Positions 24,196 to 35,991 of a stretch of 64,000 nucleotides of DNA are shown here, piece after piece. Every line of letters starts with the position of its first letter. The stretch's first letter is position 1. Under the pieces are notes generated by a model, which saw only the letters and a list, made by a program, of their open reading frames with translations, did not search any database and was not told the DNA's origin. The stretch covers positions 43,858,521 through 43,922,520 of the forward strand of contig NC_132914.1 of the NCBI RefSeq assembly GCF_047675955.1. Reading direction: 5' to 3'. Both the position numbers and the translations under genes were made by a program. This DNA comes from Chlorocebus sabaeus. Taxonomy: Eukaryota; Chordata; Mammalia; Primates; Cercopithecidae.

Positions 24196-24932
24196 TAGAT
24201 CTAAAATGTTCCCTGATTCTGGAATAACCATCTTTGGAGGGCTAGTGGGTAGAAAGGGTCTCAGGCCACTCTCCCTCCGAATAGGAACCACTGCCCTATT
24301 TTAGTAGAGTCCAGGGATTTTTTTTCAGTAACAGGAGTTTTCAGGGAATTTTCTCAGTAATAGGGTTGTGAGGTTCAAGAGCCTTGTGGATAGTATCTAA
24401 TGTTATTTGTGGACCTTTCCCATTTGAGCAGATTTCCAATGTTATTAAGGTATTCAGGACATATTACCAGGTTTGATTGTAGGCTGCCCTATGGAACTGA
24501 GAAAATTCTGTATCTGCTCTGAAAGTGAGGTTAGGGAAGGAATTTGTACTATGAAAGGAGAATTGGGTAGCTTTAGGTGGCCTGAGAGTTTTCTTGTAGC
24601 CCCCATAGCTCTTTTTGGTATGGCTCCAGGAAGGTGGGTCAGCTTTGTGAAGAAAAATCAATTATACCCCAAAGAGGATTCAGCCTGAACTTAAGCCACA
24701 TCTGCTCTCATCCCAGCTTCACTCTGTACTCACCCGGGTTGCACTTGCTCCCTACCTGGGTTGCCCAGTAGGACAGCTACAGAAGGGGCCACCACCAGCT
24801 GTGCACTTACAGAGAATATGTGCTTTCCTGCACTGGTTTTCAAAGCTTTCCAAATACATCTGGTTTGATACCAGCAGTCTTCTTGTATAAGAATTTTTGG
24901 GTAATAAGATCAAAACTATTTTCTGAATATAG

Positions 24933-25010
24933 TGTTTTTAAAAATCTGTGAAAGACTACCAGTGGAAAATCTGATTTTTAATGATGATGAAAAAGTAGGA
25001 AAGTCAGCTG
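24933..25010 (+). CDS. Candidate internal exon (unidentified gene)
   Basis: A 78-nt stretch between an acceptor-like 'ttttctgaatatag' and a good donor (CAGCTG/GTAAGA at 25011). After two leading bases one frame is open for all 25 codons (start FLKICERLP, end DEKVGKSA) and one base remains. Those leading bases complete the last codon of the candidate exon at 21785-21827, so the phases agree across a 3.1-kb putative intron. I cannot place the peptide in a family. Open stretches of this length are common by chance, so the call rests on two splice sites and phase agreement. No convincing next exon was found. Confidence 0.25.
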
Positions 25011-25574
25011 GTAAGATTATCTCAGAGCAAGTGTCCTGCATATCTTCTACTTGTAACAGAAACACTGCAGCAGTGGATGTGTTTGGATGAACAAATCCAA
25101 TCTCACTGGAAAATAAATTGTTTATTCTGCAGTCTTTTATTCCTATTTATAGGGTCTACCCTAAACAACAAATGGTCTTAAGATGATTGGTTTTCCTTGA
25201 CTTTCACTTTCTTTTGCCTGATTAACTCTTTTTATCATACTTGATGTTCTTTGAATCTCATCCATAGATGACAATATTTTGACACTAGAAGTTAGTAAAG
25301 CAGCGATAGGAAAAAGCACATTTGCAATTAAAAGAGCTCCCAAATTGTGTTGGCCAGCCTTCTGCAGATACATGGCACTGTGTGCCCTAACATTCCTTGG
25401 TGGGTAGCACTGTGTCAGGGGCTATTGTTACCTCTTCCATCATTGAAATGAACATTCTACCTCACCAGATGGATAACCGATCCTGGCAAGAGGTCAAATA
25501 CCCCCACTTACTCTAAACTGAAGTTAAATTAAAATCCCAGAACAAAACTGTCTTTTATTATCTTATTAGTTAAT

Positions 25575-25866
25575 TAATTTTAGAGACAAGGTACCATTCT
25601 GTTGCCCAGGTTGGAGTGCAGTAGTTCAATCATAATAGCTCACCGCAGCCTCAGATGGAACCAGGGGATCCTCCTGCCTCAGCTTCCTGAGTAGCTGGGA
25701 CTATAGGTGTGTGCCACTATGCCTGGTTATTCTTTATTATTATTATTGTAGAAACAGATTTTCACTTTGTTGTCCAGTCTGGTTTCAACTTTATGGCCTC
25801 AAGCCACCCTCCTGCCTCAGCCTCCCAACAATGCTAGGATTACAGGCCTGAACCACCATACCCGAC
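25575..25866 (-). mobile_element. AluJ-like, antisense
   Basis: Old, CpG-poor Alu: 'gttgcccaggttggagtgca', 'gagtagctgggactatagg' and 'gctaggattacaggcctgaa'. The left tail is a short A/T stretch. High divergence fits AluJ. Confidence 0.9.
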
Positions 25867-26138
25867 TCGAGACGCTTTAAAAATGTCTACTGTCTCTGAT
25901 TTTGGCCTGAGTCATATTTGTAAGGTCACTTATTTATTTTTTATCTGTTGGGGAAGTGGAAGTGGAGTTTATTAGGAATTGCGACTGTGTGGCAATACTG
26001 TGACATTTATTCAAGTTAACTAAAGACCCAGGACCAAATAATCAGTCCTGGAAGTTTAATATCTAACTTGTCTGATATGCAACATTCTGCAGATCAACCG
26101 TGAGTGCAGTTCCCTAGCTTGTTGCAAAATGGGGAAAA

Positions 26139-26540
26139 TGATATGGATATAGTTTGGATGTGTGTCCCTACCTGAATCTCATATCGAAATGTAATTTCTA
26201 ATGTTGGAGGTAGGGCCTGTTGGGAGGTGATTGGATCGTGGGGGCAGATTTCTGATGCATGGTTTAGCACCATCCCCTTGTGTGCTTTTCTCATGATAGT
26301 GAGTGAGTTCTCCAGAGATCTGGTTGTTCTCACTCTCCGGCTCCTGCTTTCACCATGTGAAGTGCCTGCTCCTGCTTTGGCTTCTGCTAAGAGTAAAAGC
26401 TCCCTGAGGCCTCCCCAGAAGCAGATGCTCCCATGTTTCCTGTACAGTCTGCAGATCTGTGAGCCAATTAAACCTCTTTTCTTTATAAATCATCCAGTTT
26501 CAGGTATTTCTTTATAGCAATGCAAGAATGGACTAATACA
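26139..26540 (+). mobile_element. MST-type MaLR solo LTR
   Basis: About 400-bp ERVL-MaLR LTR in sense orientation: TGATAT start, 'gtaatttctaatgttggagg', 'gtgattggatcgtgggggca', 'ttaaacctcttttctttata' with its poly(A) region, and 'gaatggactaataca' at the end. No internal sequence adjoins it, so it is a solo LTR. A small duplication of 'gatat' sits at the 5' end. Confidence 0.9.
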
Positions 26541-26574
26541 GATACCCATCTGGTGATCAAATGACTCAAAGTCT

Positions 26575-26640
26575 ACAGAGTACCTAAGCACAGTGCTGGG
26601 TATATAATAAGTGTCCAATAAATGGTACCTGTTATTATTT
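26575..26640 (+). mobile_element. MIR 3' end, short
   Basis: 'aagcacagtgctgggtatat', 'aataagtgtccaataaatgg' and 'tgttattatt' match the MIR 3' terminus only. Confidence 0.5.
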
Positions 26641-26902
26641 TGCACACTTTGCAGAAATAAAAATGGGGCAATGAAGTTTCAAAGTCCAAGTTTATAGGCA
26701 CAAAGTATTCTATTGTGTTCACTTCATGCTGAAACAGCTGTTAAGCCCACACCTCCACTCCCATTTCTCGTACGGTGAGAATGAGGAGAAAGAAGGTATT
26801 AAAGAAGAGTTAGGCCTCCAATTCAACTCTCAGTCTTAACTTTAAGGTGAGAAAGTTAAGTTTTGAACCTATAAGAATGTGTTAATTAAGAAGTAAAAGT
26901 GA

Positions 26903-27221
26903 GCCGGGTGCAGTAGCTCACCCCCGTAATCCCAGCACTTTGGAAGGCCGAGGTGGGTGAATCACCTGAGGTAGGGAGTTCAAGACAAGACTGACCAACA
27001 TGGAGAAACACCTTGTCCACTAAAAATACAAAATTAGCCGGACATGGTGGCACATGCCTGTAATCCCTGTTACTCGTGAGGCTGAGGCAGGAGAATCGCT
27101 TGAACTCAGGAGGCGGAAGTTGTGATGAGCTGAGATAATGCTGTTGCACTCCAGCCTGGGCAACAAGAACAAAACTCCATCTCAAAAAAAAGAAAATAAA
27201 AAAAAAGAAAAGAAAAGGTGC
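26903..27221 (+). mobile_element. AluS-like, sense
   Basis: Complete Alu from 'gccgggtgcagtagctcac' with a long A-rich tail containing AAAAG units (27184-27221). It forms an inverted pair with the Alu at 27349-27670. Confidence 0.95.
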
Positions 27222-27348
27222 CTTTGGGAAGAAGCATTTAAAAAAAATTTTTTTTCTCCTGGCAGTATTTCGGAGGTAGAATTCTATTTATTACTTGAGT
27301 AGAGTAACATGCTTTACTAAAATAAGCTTCCATTCTAAATGATTGTGG

Positions 27349-27670
27349 TTTTTTGTTTTTGTTTTTTTTTTTGTTTTTTGTTGTTGTTTTTGACAGAGAC
27401 TTGCTCTGTTGTCTAGGCTGGAGTGCAGTGGCGTGATCTCAGCTCACTGCAACCTCCGCCTCCTGTGTTTGAGTGATTCTCCTGCCTCAGCCTCCTGAGT
27501 AGCTGGGAATACAGGAGTACACCACCACATCCAGCCAATTTTTGTAATTTTAGTAGAGGCGGGGTTTCACCATATTGGTCAGGCTGGTCTTGAACTCCTG
27601 ACCTCAGGTGATCCAACGCTGTGGCCTCCCAAAGTGCTGGGATTACAGGCATAAGCCACCACGCCCGGCC
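27349..27670 (-). mobile_element. AluS-like, antisense
   Basis: Begins with a T-rich tail (27349-27391, broken by G) and ends 'accacgcccggcc'. Inverted relative to the Alu 128 bp to its left. Confidence 0.95.
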
Positions 27671-29459
27671 CATGATTATTCTTAAAATAAGAAACACCAC
27701 ATAATATTCACTGTGCTTGATTTTGAAGGGCTCTTTATTTGGTTATATTTGAGGCATATGAAGCTATTTCATAATCACAAAGGGGATAATTTAATGAGAT
27801 TTAGAATTGATAGTCTTCTGTTGACATATGTTTATAGTTATTTATACACATATTTATGTGTTCCTAAAATAAAATGTTCAAAGTTTTTGATTCAAAAGTA
27901 ACATGTCCAGAATTGAAATCATTGTGTGTGTGTATGTGTTTCCAACTTGAACCCTCTTCTCTTCCCATAAACCCCATATTGGGAAATGGCACCACATGGG
28001 CATAGTTGCTCAAGCTAGAAGGATGGGGGTATTTTGGCTCATCCCCTTCACTCTTCACATCTAATTAATTCACTCTTCTGAGTAACATTTACTAAATGCC
28101 AGGCCTTCTGCTAGTCTTTCCTGAAGCTTGGAGTTAGAGTGAGAGATCAATATTACTCAAATGATCTTGCCGGTGAATGTACAAGTTAAAGGTGGAGATA
28201 AGTGCTCTGCAGAAAGGAGTATGGCTCTGTGAGAGGAACAGAGGACCATGTTCTGACCTAGGAATCAAGGAAGACTTCCCTGAGGACGTGACCCTTGTTT
28301 GGACTCTATTCTGTTTATGCTAAGGATTTTAATAAGGACATGATCCAGTGTACATTTTTAGAGGAATATCGTGAGTCCCATTACTTCATCTCCTAAATAT
28401 TTCTGACATCTGTTTGCTTTCCTCCATCCTCACGACCTTCACTGGTATGGGCCTCCATCAGCTCACTGTGGGGGAAGTTTCCCTCATAGGGCACTGATAA
28501 CACATCTCATTAAAACTATACCACATATACCTCCCCAACATAGTATGTTCATGTATGTATTTGACAATAATATATATGTATTACTATCCTATTTATTATG
28601 TACATTAAAAGCATTCACAAAAAATTAAAAATTCAAATGGTAAGATTTTACACTTATTTATTTGATGACAATACTTTATTCTATTACTAAACATATATTC
28701 CTAATTGTCATTAAGATACTTTCATGTTAGAGAAATTTGCTTCACTATACAATATCATTTTTTAAATCTTAGTTTAATACTCTGTGATACAGCAGTTCAC
28801 AAGTGTACTTTCAAATCTGGCTTTCAAATTTGATTCTTTCATGTAATGGCTGTCATAGCTGAAAAGGGACCTCACAGAGACCCAGTGGGGGCAGTGCCCT
28901 ATTGGCTATACTTCCCAAATCAAGCCATTCATTTCTCAATCCCGTTCACTAATTTACAAAGATTTACTTATTTTTCATTGTTAGCCTGCAAATGGACACT
29001 AAAATGAGAGTCATTCTTAATAATTATGAATGTGAACCCATGAAACCTACTTCATAATTCTGAATTTGTTTTGACAGATTCTTTTCCACAGTCGGTTAGA
29101 GGGCCATTGCTATACCTGACATTGTGGCTGACAAAAGAGGTCTTAATAGGACTGAAAGTGTCAGCTCTACTTTTTCTTGCGTCTTTATTCTCATGTTATT
29201 ATTATTTTTAAAATCTGAAGTTTAGAGGAATCTTCTAACTCTACTTGTCTATTTGGGAAGACAAGCTAAACTAGATAGTATAATTTATAAATTCCCTCAA
29301 CTAAGTGCACAGAACTATAATACATTGAAATCTGCCAGAGAGAACAAATCAGTGAGGGCACCACTGTATTCCTTTGTGTCTTCTTCGAGATACCTTGAGT
29401 ACTGTAAGTGACAGGGAGCCATTTGATGTGTGGGCTGAAGGGGGCCACCATCAATCTAG
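27671..29459. other. Intergenic sequence with old-repeat traces
   Basis: A/T-rich. L2-like traces are at about 28080-28320 ('aaatgccaggccttctgcta', 'gaagacttccctgaggacg') and 28380-28470 ('catctcctaaatatttctga'). No gene signal. Confidence 0.4.
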
Positions 29460-29810
29460 TAACCTGAACAGAAGTTCCAATGTTTTCACCCTGCAGTCCA
29501 CTTTGTAACCCTTTCTTAGCCTTCCACAAGAGTCTCCTAACTGGAATCCCTCCATCCACCCCTGGGCACCTAATGTCTCTACTACAGATTAGAAATTACT
29601 TTCACAGAAGGCCATTTCTGAAACCCAAACTAGTTTATGTGTTACCCTACATTGAAATTATTCAGAGGCTGCCTTCCCCACTAATCTGCAAGTTTCACAA
29701 AGGTAGATGCCATGTTCTTAATGGTTTCCCAGCATATAGCACATAGCACATAACAGAAGCTCAATAAATATTTGTTGAATGGATAAATGAGTAAATAGAA
29801 TATTTCTACA
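29460..29810 (+). mobile_element. L2 LINE 3' end
   Basis: 'agagtctcctaactggaatc', then 'tagcacatagcacataacag' and 'aagctcaataaatatttgtt' followed by 'gaatgg': the classic L2 3' terminus, including its short terminal repeat. Confidence 0.8.
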
Positions 29811-30241
29811 GTTAAATACCTTTAATTCTTTTATATTTACTTTAAATTTCAAGTCCTTAAAGAAGGAAGAATTGAAAAAATATGAAATATCAAATATACA
29901 TTTAGCTAAATTTTTAAAGTTTAGTAGGCTATATGCACAAATCGAATGAATAGCAATATTTGGAACTGTAACTATTTTTGGAATCTTGTGTGAATAAATT
30001 ATAATTTTAAAACATCAACACTAAGTGCCTATTGAATGTCATTTTTAAAGGAAAAAAGAAACATCAGTCTGTATTTAAAAAGTAACATATTTCATTTAAC
30101 AGTTTTCTAATTTATGCAAATTATCTGGAGAATTCAGAACCCCAATCACCTAAAAATTATCTTCCTTAAGAGTAAGTGTGGTTTTTGCTTCCAGAATCAT
30201 CTGGATAAGTGCCAGCATTCTCCAAGTCACTTTCTTGGTAT
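29811..30241. other. Unassigned A/T-rich sequence
   Basis: No recognisable repeat or gene signal. Confidence 0.5.
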
Positions 30242-30256
30242 GAAATGAACATTTGT

Positions 30257-30547
30257 GGCTGGGTGCGGTGGCTCATGTCTTGAATTCCAGCACTTCAGGA
30301 GGCCGAGGTGGGTGGATCATGAGGTCAAGAGATCGAGACCATCCTGGCCAACATGGTGAAACCTGTCTCTACTAAAAACGCAAAAATTAGCCAGACATGG
30401 TGACGTGTGCCTGTAATCTCAGCTACTTGGGAGGCTGAGGCAGGAGAATTGCTTGAGCCCGGGAGGCAGAGGTTGCAGCGAGCCGAGATTGTGCCACTGC
30501 ACTGCAGCCTGGTGACAGAACGAGATTCCATCCAAAAAAAAGAAAAA
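30257..30547 (+). mobile_element. AluS-like with perfect target duplication
   Basis: Complete sense Alu flanked by the 15-bp direct repeat GAAATGAACATTTGT at 30242-30256 and 30548-30562. Short A-tail. Confidence 0.96.
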
Positions 30548-30562
30548 GAAATGAACATTTGT

Positions 30563-31621
30563 AAATGAAGTCTAATTAAATTTTGTACTTTAAAAGAAGA
30601 GTTACAGGTTAATTTGTTCTGTTGTTTCTTGTTGTTATTTTTATAACAATTAGTATTTTGGAATAACACTGTGGTTCAGATATGAACCATTTCACAAAAT
30701 CAGCTTAATAATGGAGTCAACAATTATTTCTCTTTATTCAATCTTGTTACTTAGCTCAAAAAAGAACTGCACTGATCTTTCCTTTTCAGTGATGAAAAGG
30801 AATAGAATGCTAGAAAACCATCTTACAGCTTGGCATTGTTTTCACTTGTTTATTTATTCATTTATTCAATGAATATATTCCAAGCTAATTCCTTTTGCAG
30901 CACTCTTTATCTGATTCTTGTCTCCTCTGGAAACTTCCTCCTTAATTTATTTTTTGCTTTTATATTTTCATCCTCGTTTGTATTGACTGTAAAGTAGTCA
31001 AGCCTCTCTCATTAAAAAAGAAAGAAAGAGATGGGGAGAAGAGAGGAAAGGGGAGACAGGAAAAGAAAGAGAGGAAATATCCTTTGAATTTACATTTTTC
31101 TCTTTCTATGGCTCTCATATTTCTTCTATTTAAGAGCCAAGATTTTTGAAAGAATGGTTAATAAGTTTCAAAACTTTTATTTCCCACTCACTCTTTAAAT
31201 ACCCACACCAAGTCACAAAATTAATTTATTCTCACTGTAGAAAACTTGGAAAATGCAGAAAAATGTAAAGAAAAAAATCAAAACCATCTATAAATTTATA
31301 TACTGCAGTTACCATTGTTGATTTTTAGTTTGTTTTGTTTATATGCATGTATTTTTTACATTCAGAATCATGTCCAATTTCATATTTGTATATGACATTA
31401 AATTATGATCATTTTATTATATCATTAAAATTTTTCAAAAACCTAAATTTTAATAACTACAAAATATTCTACCATATAGTTTTATAATAGTTATTAATTT
31501 CAGATTTTCATTTTGTGTAAGTATGTATAATACTTTGTCCCAATCTCTGATTATGTCCATAAGATAAATTTCTGGAAGTAGAATTACAGGGTTAAAAAAG
31601 CAACATTTAAAAATACCTGAT
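30563..31621. other. Intergenic sequence, purine tract and old LINE-like trace
   Basis: Contains a purine-only tract at about 31013-31078. At 31228-31600 there is a stretch resembling a widespread old LINE fragment ('tagaaaacttggaaaatgca', 'aatttctggaagtagaatta'). An acceptor-like 'gatctttccttttcag' at about 30775-30790 is not followed by a convincing exon. Confidence 0.4.
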
Positions 31622-32063
31622 ACGGGAGGAGTGGCTTCAAGATGGCTGATAGAAATACCAGGTACTCACTTCCTCCCAAAGGAAGAACCTAAACAGCAAG
31701 TAATCACACCTCAAACAGAGTGTCTACGAAAGAACACTGAAATTCATCAGGAAAGTGACAGGGAACATCTGAGGCATGGAAGGAAAGAGAAGCAAGGCAG
31801 CTGGTCCAGCTGGCATCAGCTGGTCCAGCTAGCATCAGCTGGGAGCCAGGAGATGCTCCTTGGTGCAGCAAAAGGGTAAGTGAGAGACTCCCAGTGGTCC
31901 ACATTCCCACCATGGACTCCTACAGTGCTAGCCATAGGAAAGCCCCTCAGCCCTCACAGGCCCTGAGACTAGTGTAGGGAACTGCCTGAGGTCCATACCA
32001 CAGCATGGTTCCAGACAGATAGTTTGTGCTGGGTCCCACATATCCCTCAAAACCCAAGCAGCT

Positions 32064-32363
32064 GGCCAGGCACAGTGGCTCATGCCTGTAATTCCAGCAC
32101 TTTGAGAGGCTGAGGTGGGCGGATTGTTGACCCCAGGAGTTTGAGAATAGCATGGGCAACATGGAGAAACCCCATCTCTGCAAAAAATACAAAAATTAGC
32201 CAGATGTAGTGGTGTGCACCTGTAATCCCAGCTATTTGGAAAGCTGAGGTGGGAGGATTGCTTGAGCCCAGGAGGTCGAGGCTGCAGTGAACCATGATTG
32301 CACCACTGCACTCCAGCCTTAAAACAGAGCAAGACTTTGTCTCAAAAACAAAAACCAAAACAC
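32064..32363 (+). mobile_element. AluS/J-like in the L1 5' UTR
   Basis: Complete sense Alu flanked by the 11-bp repeat CCCAAGCAGCT at 32053-32063 and 32364-32374. Confidence 0.95.
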
Positions 32364-32639
32364 CCCAAGCAGCTGCAGCACCATGCCATTTTGAGATCCC
32401 AGCCCCCAACAGACTGCATCCTGCCCTGGAACCCAATAATCCCTGTATTTCCACATTCAGGGAGCCCTACTGACCCCCTCCCAAGTCTGCCTGGAGGGCT
32501 GCAGTGGCACAATGCTGGCTGGACCCAGCAGTGTGGCCAGGTCCCTAGTACTTTAGCCCACAGTGTCCTACACCCAAGAAAATGGGCAGTATAGCACACC
32601 AGAGAAGATGCCACCAGGACAAAAAGAGCAAAAGTGTGC

Positions 32640-33880
32640 ACCCCCCAGAGCTTGAGGCCATGGCCACTGACAGCAACTCTGCTCTCCCACACCTTCAGTA
32701 GTGGGGCTGCCATGCACCTGCACATGCCTACAGTGGGCCTGAGGACTGACCTGCCCAAATGCCATCCTGGGGCCTGAAGACAGGCTTACCCTGCTCACTG
32801 CCATCACCACTAGGTGCCTAGGGATTGCCTTGCTCTGCCCACCACAGCCTGGCCCATGCGCACCATCGGGGTACCTGAGAACAGGCTTACCCTGCCCTGT
32901 GCTACCCTCTACAGTGCCTGAGTGTTCAGGACCCTAGGGATCAACCTGTCCTGCCTGTCATATCTGACACATGCGTGTACCATCTGGGGGCCTAACACAG
33001 GCCCAGACTGCCTGCTGCCAGCATCCAAGCATGCAATGCCATACAGGAGCCTGAAGAATGCCCAAACCCAGCCACCGCAGTTGCTGCTGTGTGCACCATT
33101 GAGGGACCTGAGGACAGGCCGATTCTATCTGACATAGCTCCCTGCACTCCCTGAGTGTGGCATCTGGGGGCCTGGGGATCAACCTACCCTACCTGCCACT
33201 TCTGATATGTGCCTACACCATCAAGGGGCCTCATAACAGGCCCAGACTGCCTGCTGCCAGCACCCAAGCATGCTATCCGAGGGGCCTAGAAATCACTCCA
33301 CCCTGCCCATCACAGACAGTGCCTGAGCACATTATCAGGGGCCTTAGGACAAGCCCTCCCCATGGGTACTACTCAAACCCCCACTGCCCAAACATGTTGT
33401 CCAGAGGGGTGGGGATTGTCACGTCCTGCCTACCACCACTACATACACACACACACACAAACACATGCACACATCCCAGGAGTCTGAGGATGGCCCTGCA
33501 CAGCATGTTGCCACCACCACCACCAACACCCACCTGCACCATCCCACAAAGGCTGACAACTGGCCCACTCAACCCATTGCTGCCACCATTGAAGCTAATG
33601 TGTGCTGACTGGGAGCCTAAGGATTGGCTTGCCACCACTACTGAAATTGCTGATGCCATGCATACTGTCCAAGGGCCCAAGAACCTGCCCACCCACCCAA
33701 CTTACCCCTGTCATTGCTGGTACACAGAAAAGCAACCTGGAGGCCCAACAAGTGACCCCCCAGAACCAGCTAAAACTGTACCCAAGAGCTCAAGGAAAGG
33801 CATGTTGGCCTACTTCCACCACTACTGGGGCCTTAGGACAGGTCCATTTGGTATCCCCATCCCCAGCAAAGCCTCATGAC
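32640..33880 (+). repeat. Irregular tandem repeats in the old L1 5' UTR
   Basis: C-rich, CCTGAGGA/CCTGCC-containing units of roughly 60-65 bp, arranged in a larger 240-bp period. 'caggcccagactgcctgctg' occurs at about 32999 and 33239, and 'gggatcaacctgtcctgcc' at about 32937 with its partner at about 33176. It includes a (CA)n run at 33451-33470 and is largely open in one sense frame (33157-33879) because it is stop-poor. Confidence 0.75.
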
Positions 33881-34189
33881 AGCCTCCACTAACAACTGTA
33901 GCCTAAGCCACTGAGGAAATCACATGATGGTGTCTACAGCCAAAGAAATCATACAGAGATTACACTGCTGCATCCACCCAGAATCAAAGCTAAAGTGCCT
34001 TACCCAACCAACACCACAGATACATCTGCAGGAAAAAATCCTTACCTATGAAAGCCAGACCAAAAAATTAGAAGAGGTGACTGTTATAACAGATGAGTAG
34101 ATATCAATGTAAGTACAAAAAAAAAGAAAAAGAAAAAGAAAAAGAAAAGCAACAAAACATGATAAATTCAGAGAAACACAATAATTCTC

Positions 34190-34954
34190 CAGTAGCAAGT
34201 TCCAACAAAAAATGTATGCAATGCCTGAAAAAGAATTTAAAATAATAAAGAAGCTCAGTGAAATACCAGAGAACACAGATAAATAATATGAAGAAAGCAG
34301 AAAAACAATTCATTATGTGAATAAGCAGTTCACCAAAGAGATAAATGTCATGGAAAAACGAAAAACAAAAAACCTGGAACTAAAGAATTTAGAAATCCTG
34401 GAACTAAAGAATTCAATAAATAAAATAAAAAATATAATTGATAACCTCAACAATAGACTAGATTAAGCTGAAGAAAGACTTTCTGAACTTAAAGACAAAT
34501 CTTTCGAAATAACTCAGTCAGACAAAACAAAAGAAGGAAGAAAGGAAGAGAGAAAAAGAGTGGAAAATCATAGACACCCTATGTGACATGTGGGACACCA
34601 TAAAGTGACAAAATAATCAAATTGTAATGTTCCATAAGAAAAAGAGATGGACAAAGGCACAGAAAACCTATTTAACAAAATCATAGGTGAAAAATTCCAA
34701 AGTCTTGCAGAGATACAAACATCTAGACACAACAAAGTCAAAGAACCTCAAACAGACTGAACTCTAAAAGGTCTTCTCCAATGCACACTATAGTCAAACT
34801 GTTGAAAGTCGAAGACAAAGACAGAACTCTTAAAAACAGCAAGAGAAAAGTGTCAAATCACAGAAAAGGGAATACCCATCAGACTAACAGCAAATTCTCA
34901 GCAGAAACTTTACAGGTCAAGAGCGTATGGGATGATATATTAAAAGTGTCAAGG
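34190..34954 (+). pseudogene. ORF1 of the old L1, broken
   Basis: Coiled-coil-like, Lys/Glu-rich ORF1 region ('gaaaaagaatttaaaataat') with multiple stops, continuing to 'gatgatatattaaaagtgtc', where the full-length L1PA is inserted. It resumes at about 41196 ('agctctccttcaaaaatgaa'). The upstream (GAAAAA)n run at 34118-34148 is a local expansion. Confidence 0.7.
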
Positions 34955-35991
34955 GAAGGCCGTTCCAAGATGGTCAAATAGAAAGAGCTCCAGTCTGCAG
35001 CTCCCAGTGTGATCAATTCAGAAGACAGGTGATTTCTGCATTTCCAACCAAGGTACTTGATTCATCTCATTGGGACTGGTTGTATAGTAGGTGCAGCCCA
35101 CAGAGAGGGAGCCAAAGCAGGATGGGGCATCACCTCACCTAGGAAGTGCAAGGGGTCAGGGATTTCCCTTTCCCAGTCAAGGGAAACCATGACAGACTGT
35201 ACATGGAAAAATGGGACATTCCCATCAAATACTGAGTTTTGCCAATGGTCTTAGCAAACTGCACAACAGGAGATTATGTGCTGCACCTGGCTCGGCGGGT
35301 CCCACACACATGGAGACTGCTCACTGCTAACACAGCAGTCTGTGATCAACCTGCAAGGCAGCAGCCTGGCAGGGGGAAGGGCATCCACCACTGCTGAGGC
35401 TTGGGTAGGTAAACAAAGCAGCTGAGGAAACTCGAACTGGATGGAGCCCACCGCAACTCAGCAAGGCCTGCTGCCTCTGTTGACTCCACCTGTGAGGACA
35501 GGGCATAGCTGAACAAAAGGCAGCAGACACTTCTGCAGACTAAAATGTCCCTGTCTGACAGCTCTGAAGAGAGCACGGATTCTCCCAGCATGGTGTTTGA
35601 GCTTTGAGAACAGACAGACTGCCTCCTCAAGTGGGTCCCTGACGCCTGTGTAGCCTAATCGGGAGACACCTCCCAGTAGGGGCTGACTGGCACCTCATAC
35701 AGGTGGGTACCCCTCTGGGACGAAGCTTCCAGAGGAAGGATCAGGCAGTAATATTTCCTGTTCTGCAATATTTGCTGTTCTGCAGCCTCCGCTGTTGATA
35801 TCCGGTCAAACAGGGTCTGGAGAGAACCTCCAGCAAACTCCAACAGGCCTGAAGCTGAGGGACCTGACTGTTAGAAGGAGAACTAACAAACAGAAAGGAA
35901 TAGCATCAACATCAACAAAAAGGACATCCATACAAAAACCCCATCTATAGGTCACCAACATCAAAGACCAAAGGTAAACAAAACCACAAAG
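34955..35991 (+). promoter_or_regulatory. L1PA 5' UTR (internal promoter)
   Basis: A 1.04-kb GC-rich 5' UTR that in L1 carries the sense promoter and an antisense promoter. The YY1-like 'ccaagatggtc' near the start has one change from the usual CAAGATGGCC. CpGs are largely decayed, so activity is doubtful. Confidence 0.8.

Larger units (their letters stand above)
22771..25572. other. Intergenic or intronic sequence right of the CpG island
   Basis: A/T-rich sequence with two antisense MIRs (listed separately), a run of weakly conserved-looking sequence at 22840-23060, and a possible short exon at 24933-25010. Apart from that exon and a short minus-strand frame at 25161-25373, no gene signal is seen. 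Confidence 0.45.

Noticed and set aside
30775..30870. Strong acceptor-like 'gatctttccttttcag' followed by a short open frame in a compatible phase
   Set aside because: No donor follows, and the frame runs into A/T-rich repeat-like sequence with a stop. Not enough to propose a third exon.
33157..33879. 240-codon open frame on the plus strand
   Set aside because: It lies wholly in the repeat array of an old L1 5' UTR, has low-complexity Pro/Thr/His-rich content and no start context. It is open because the sequence is C-rich.
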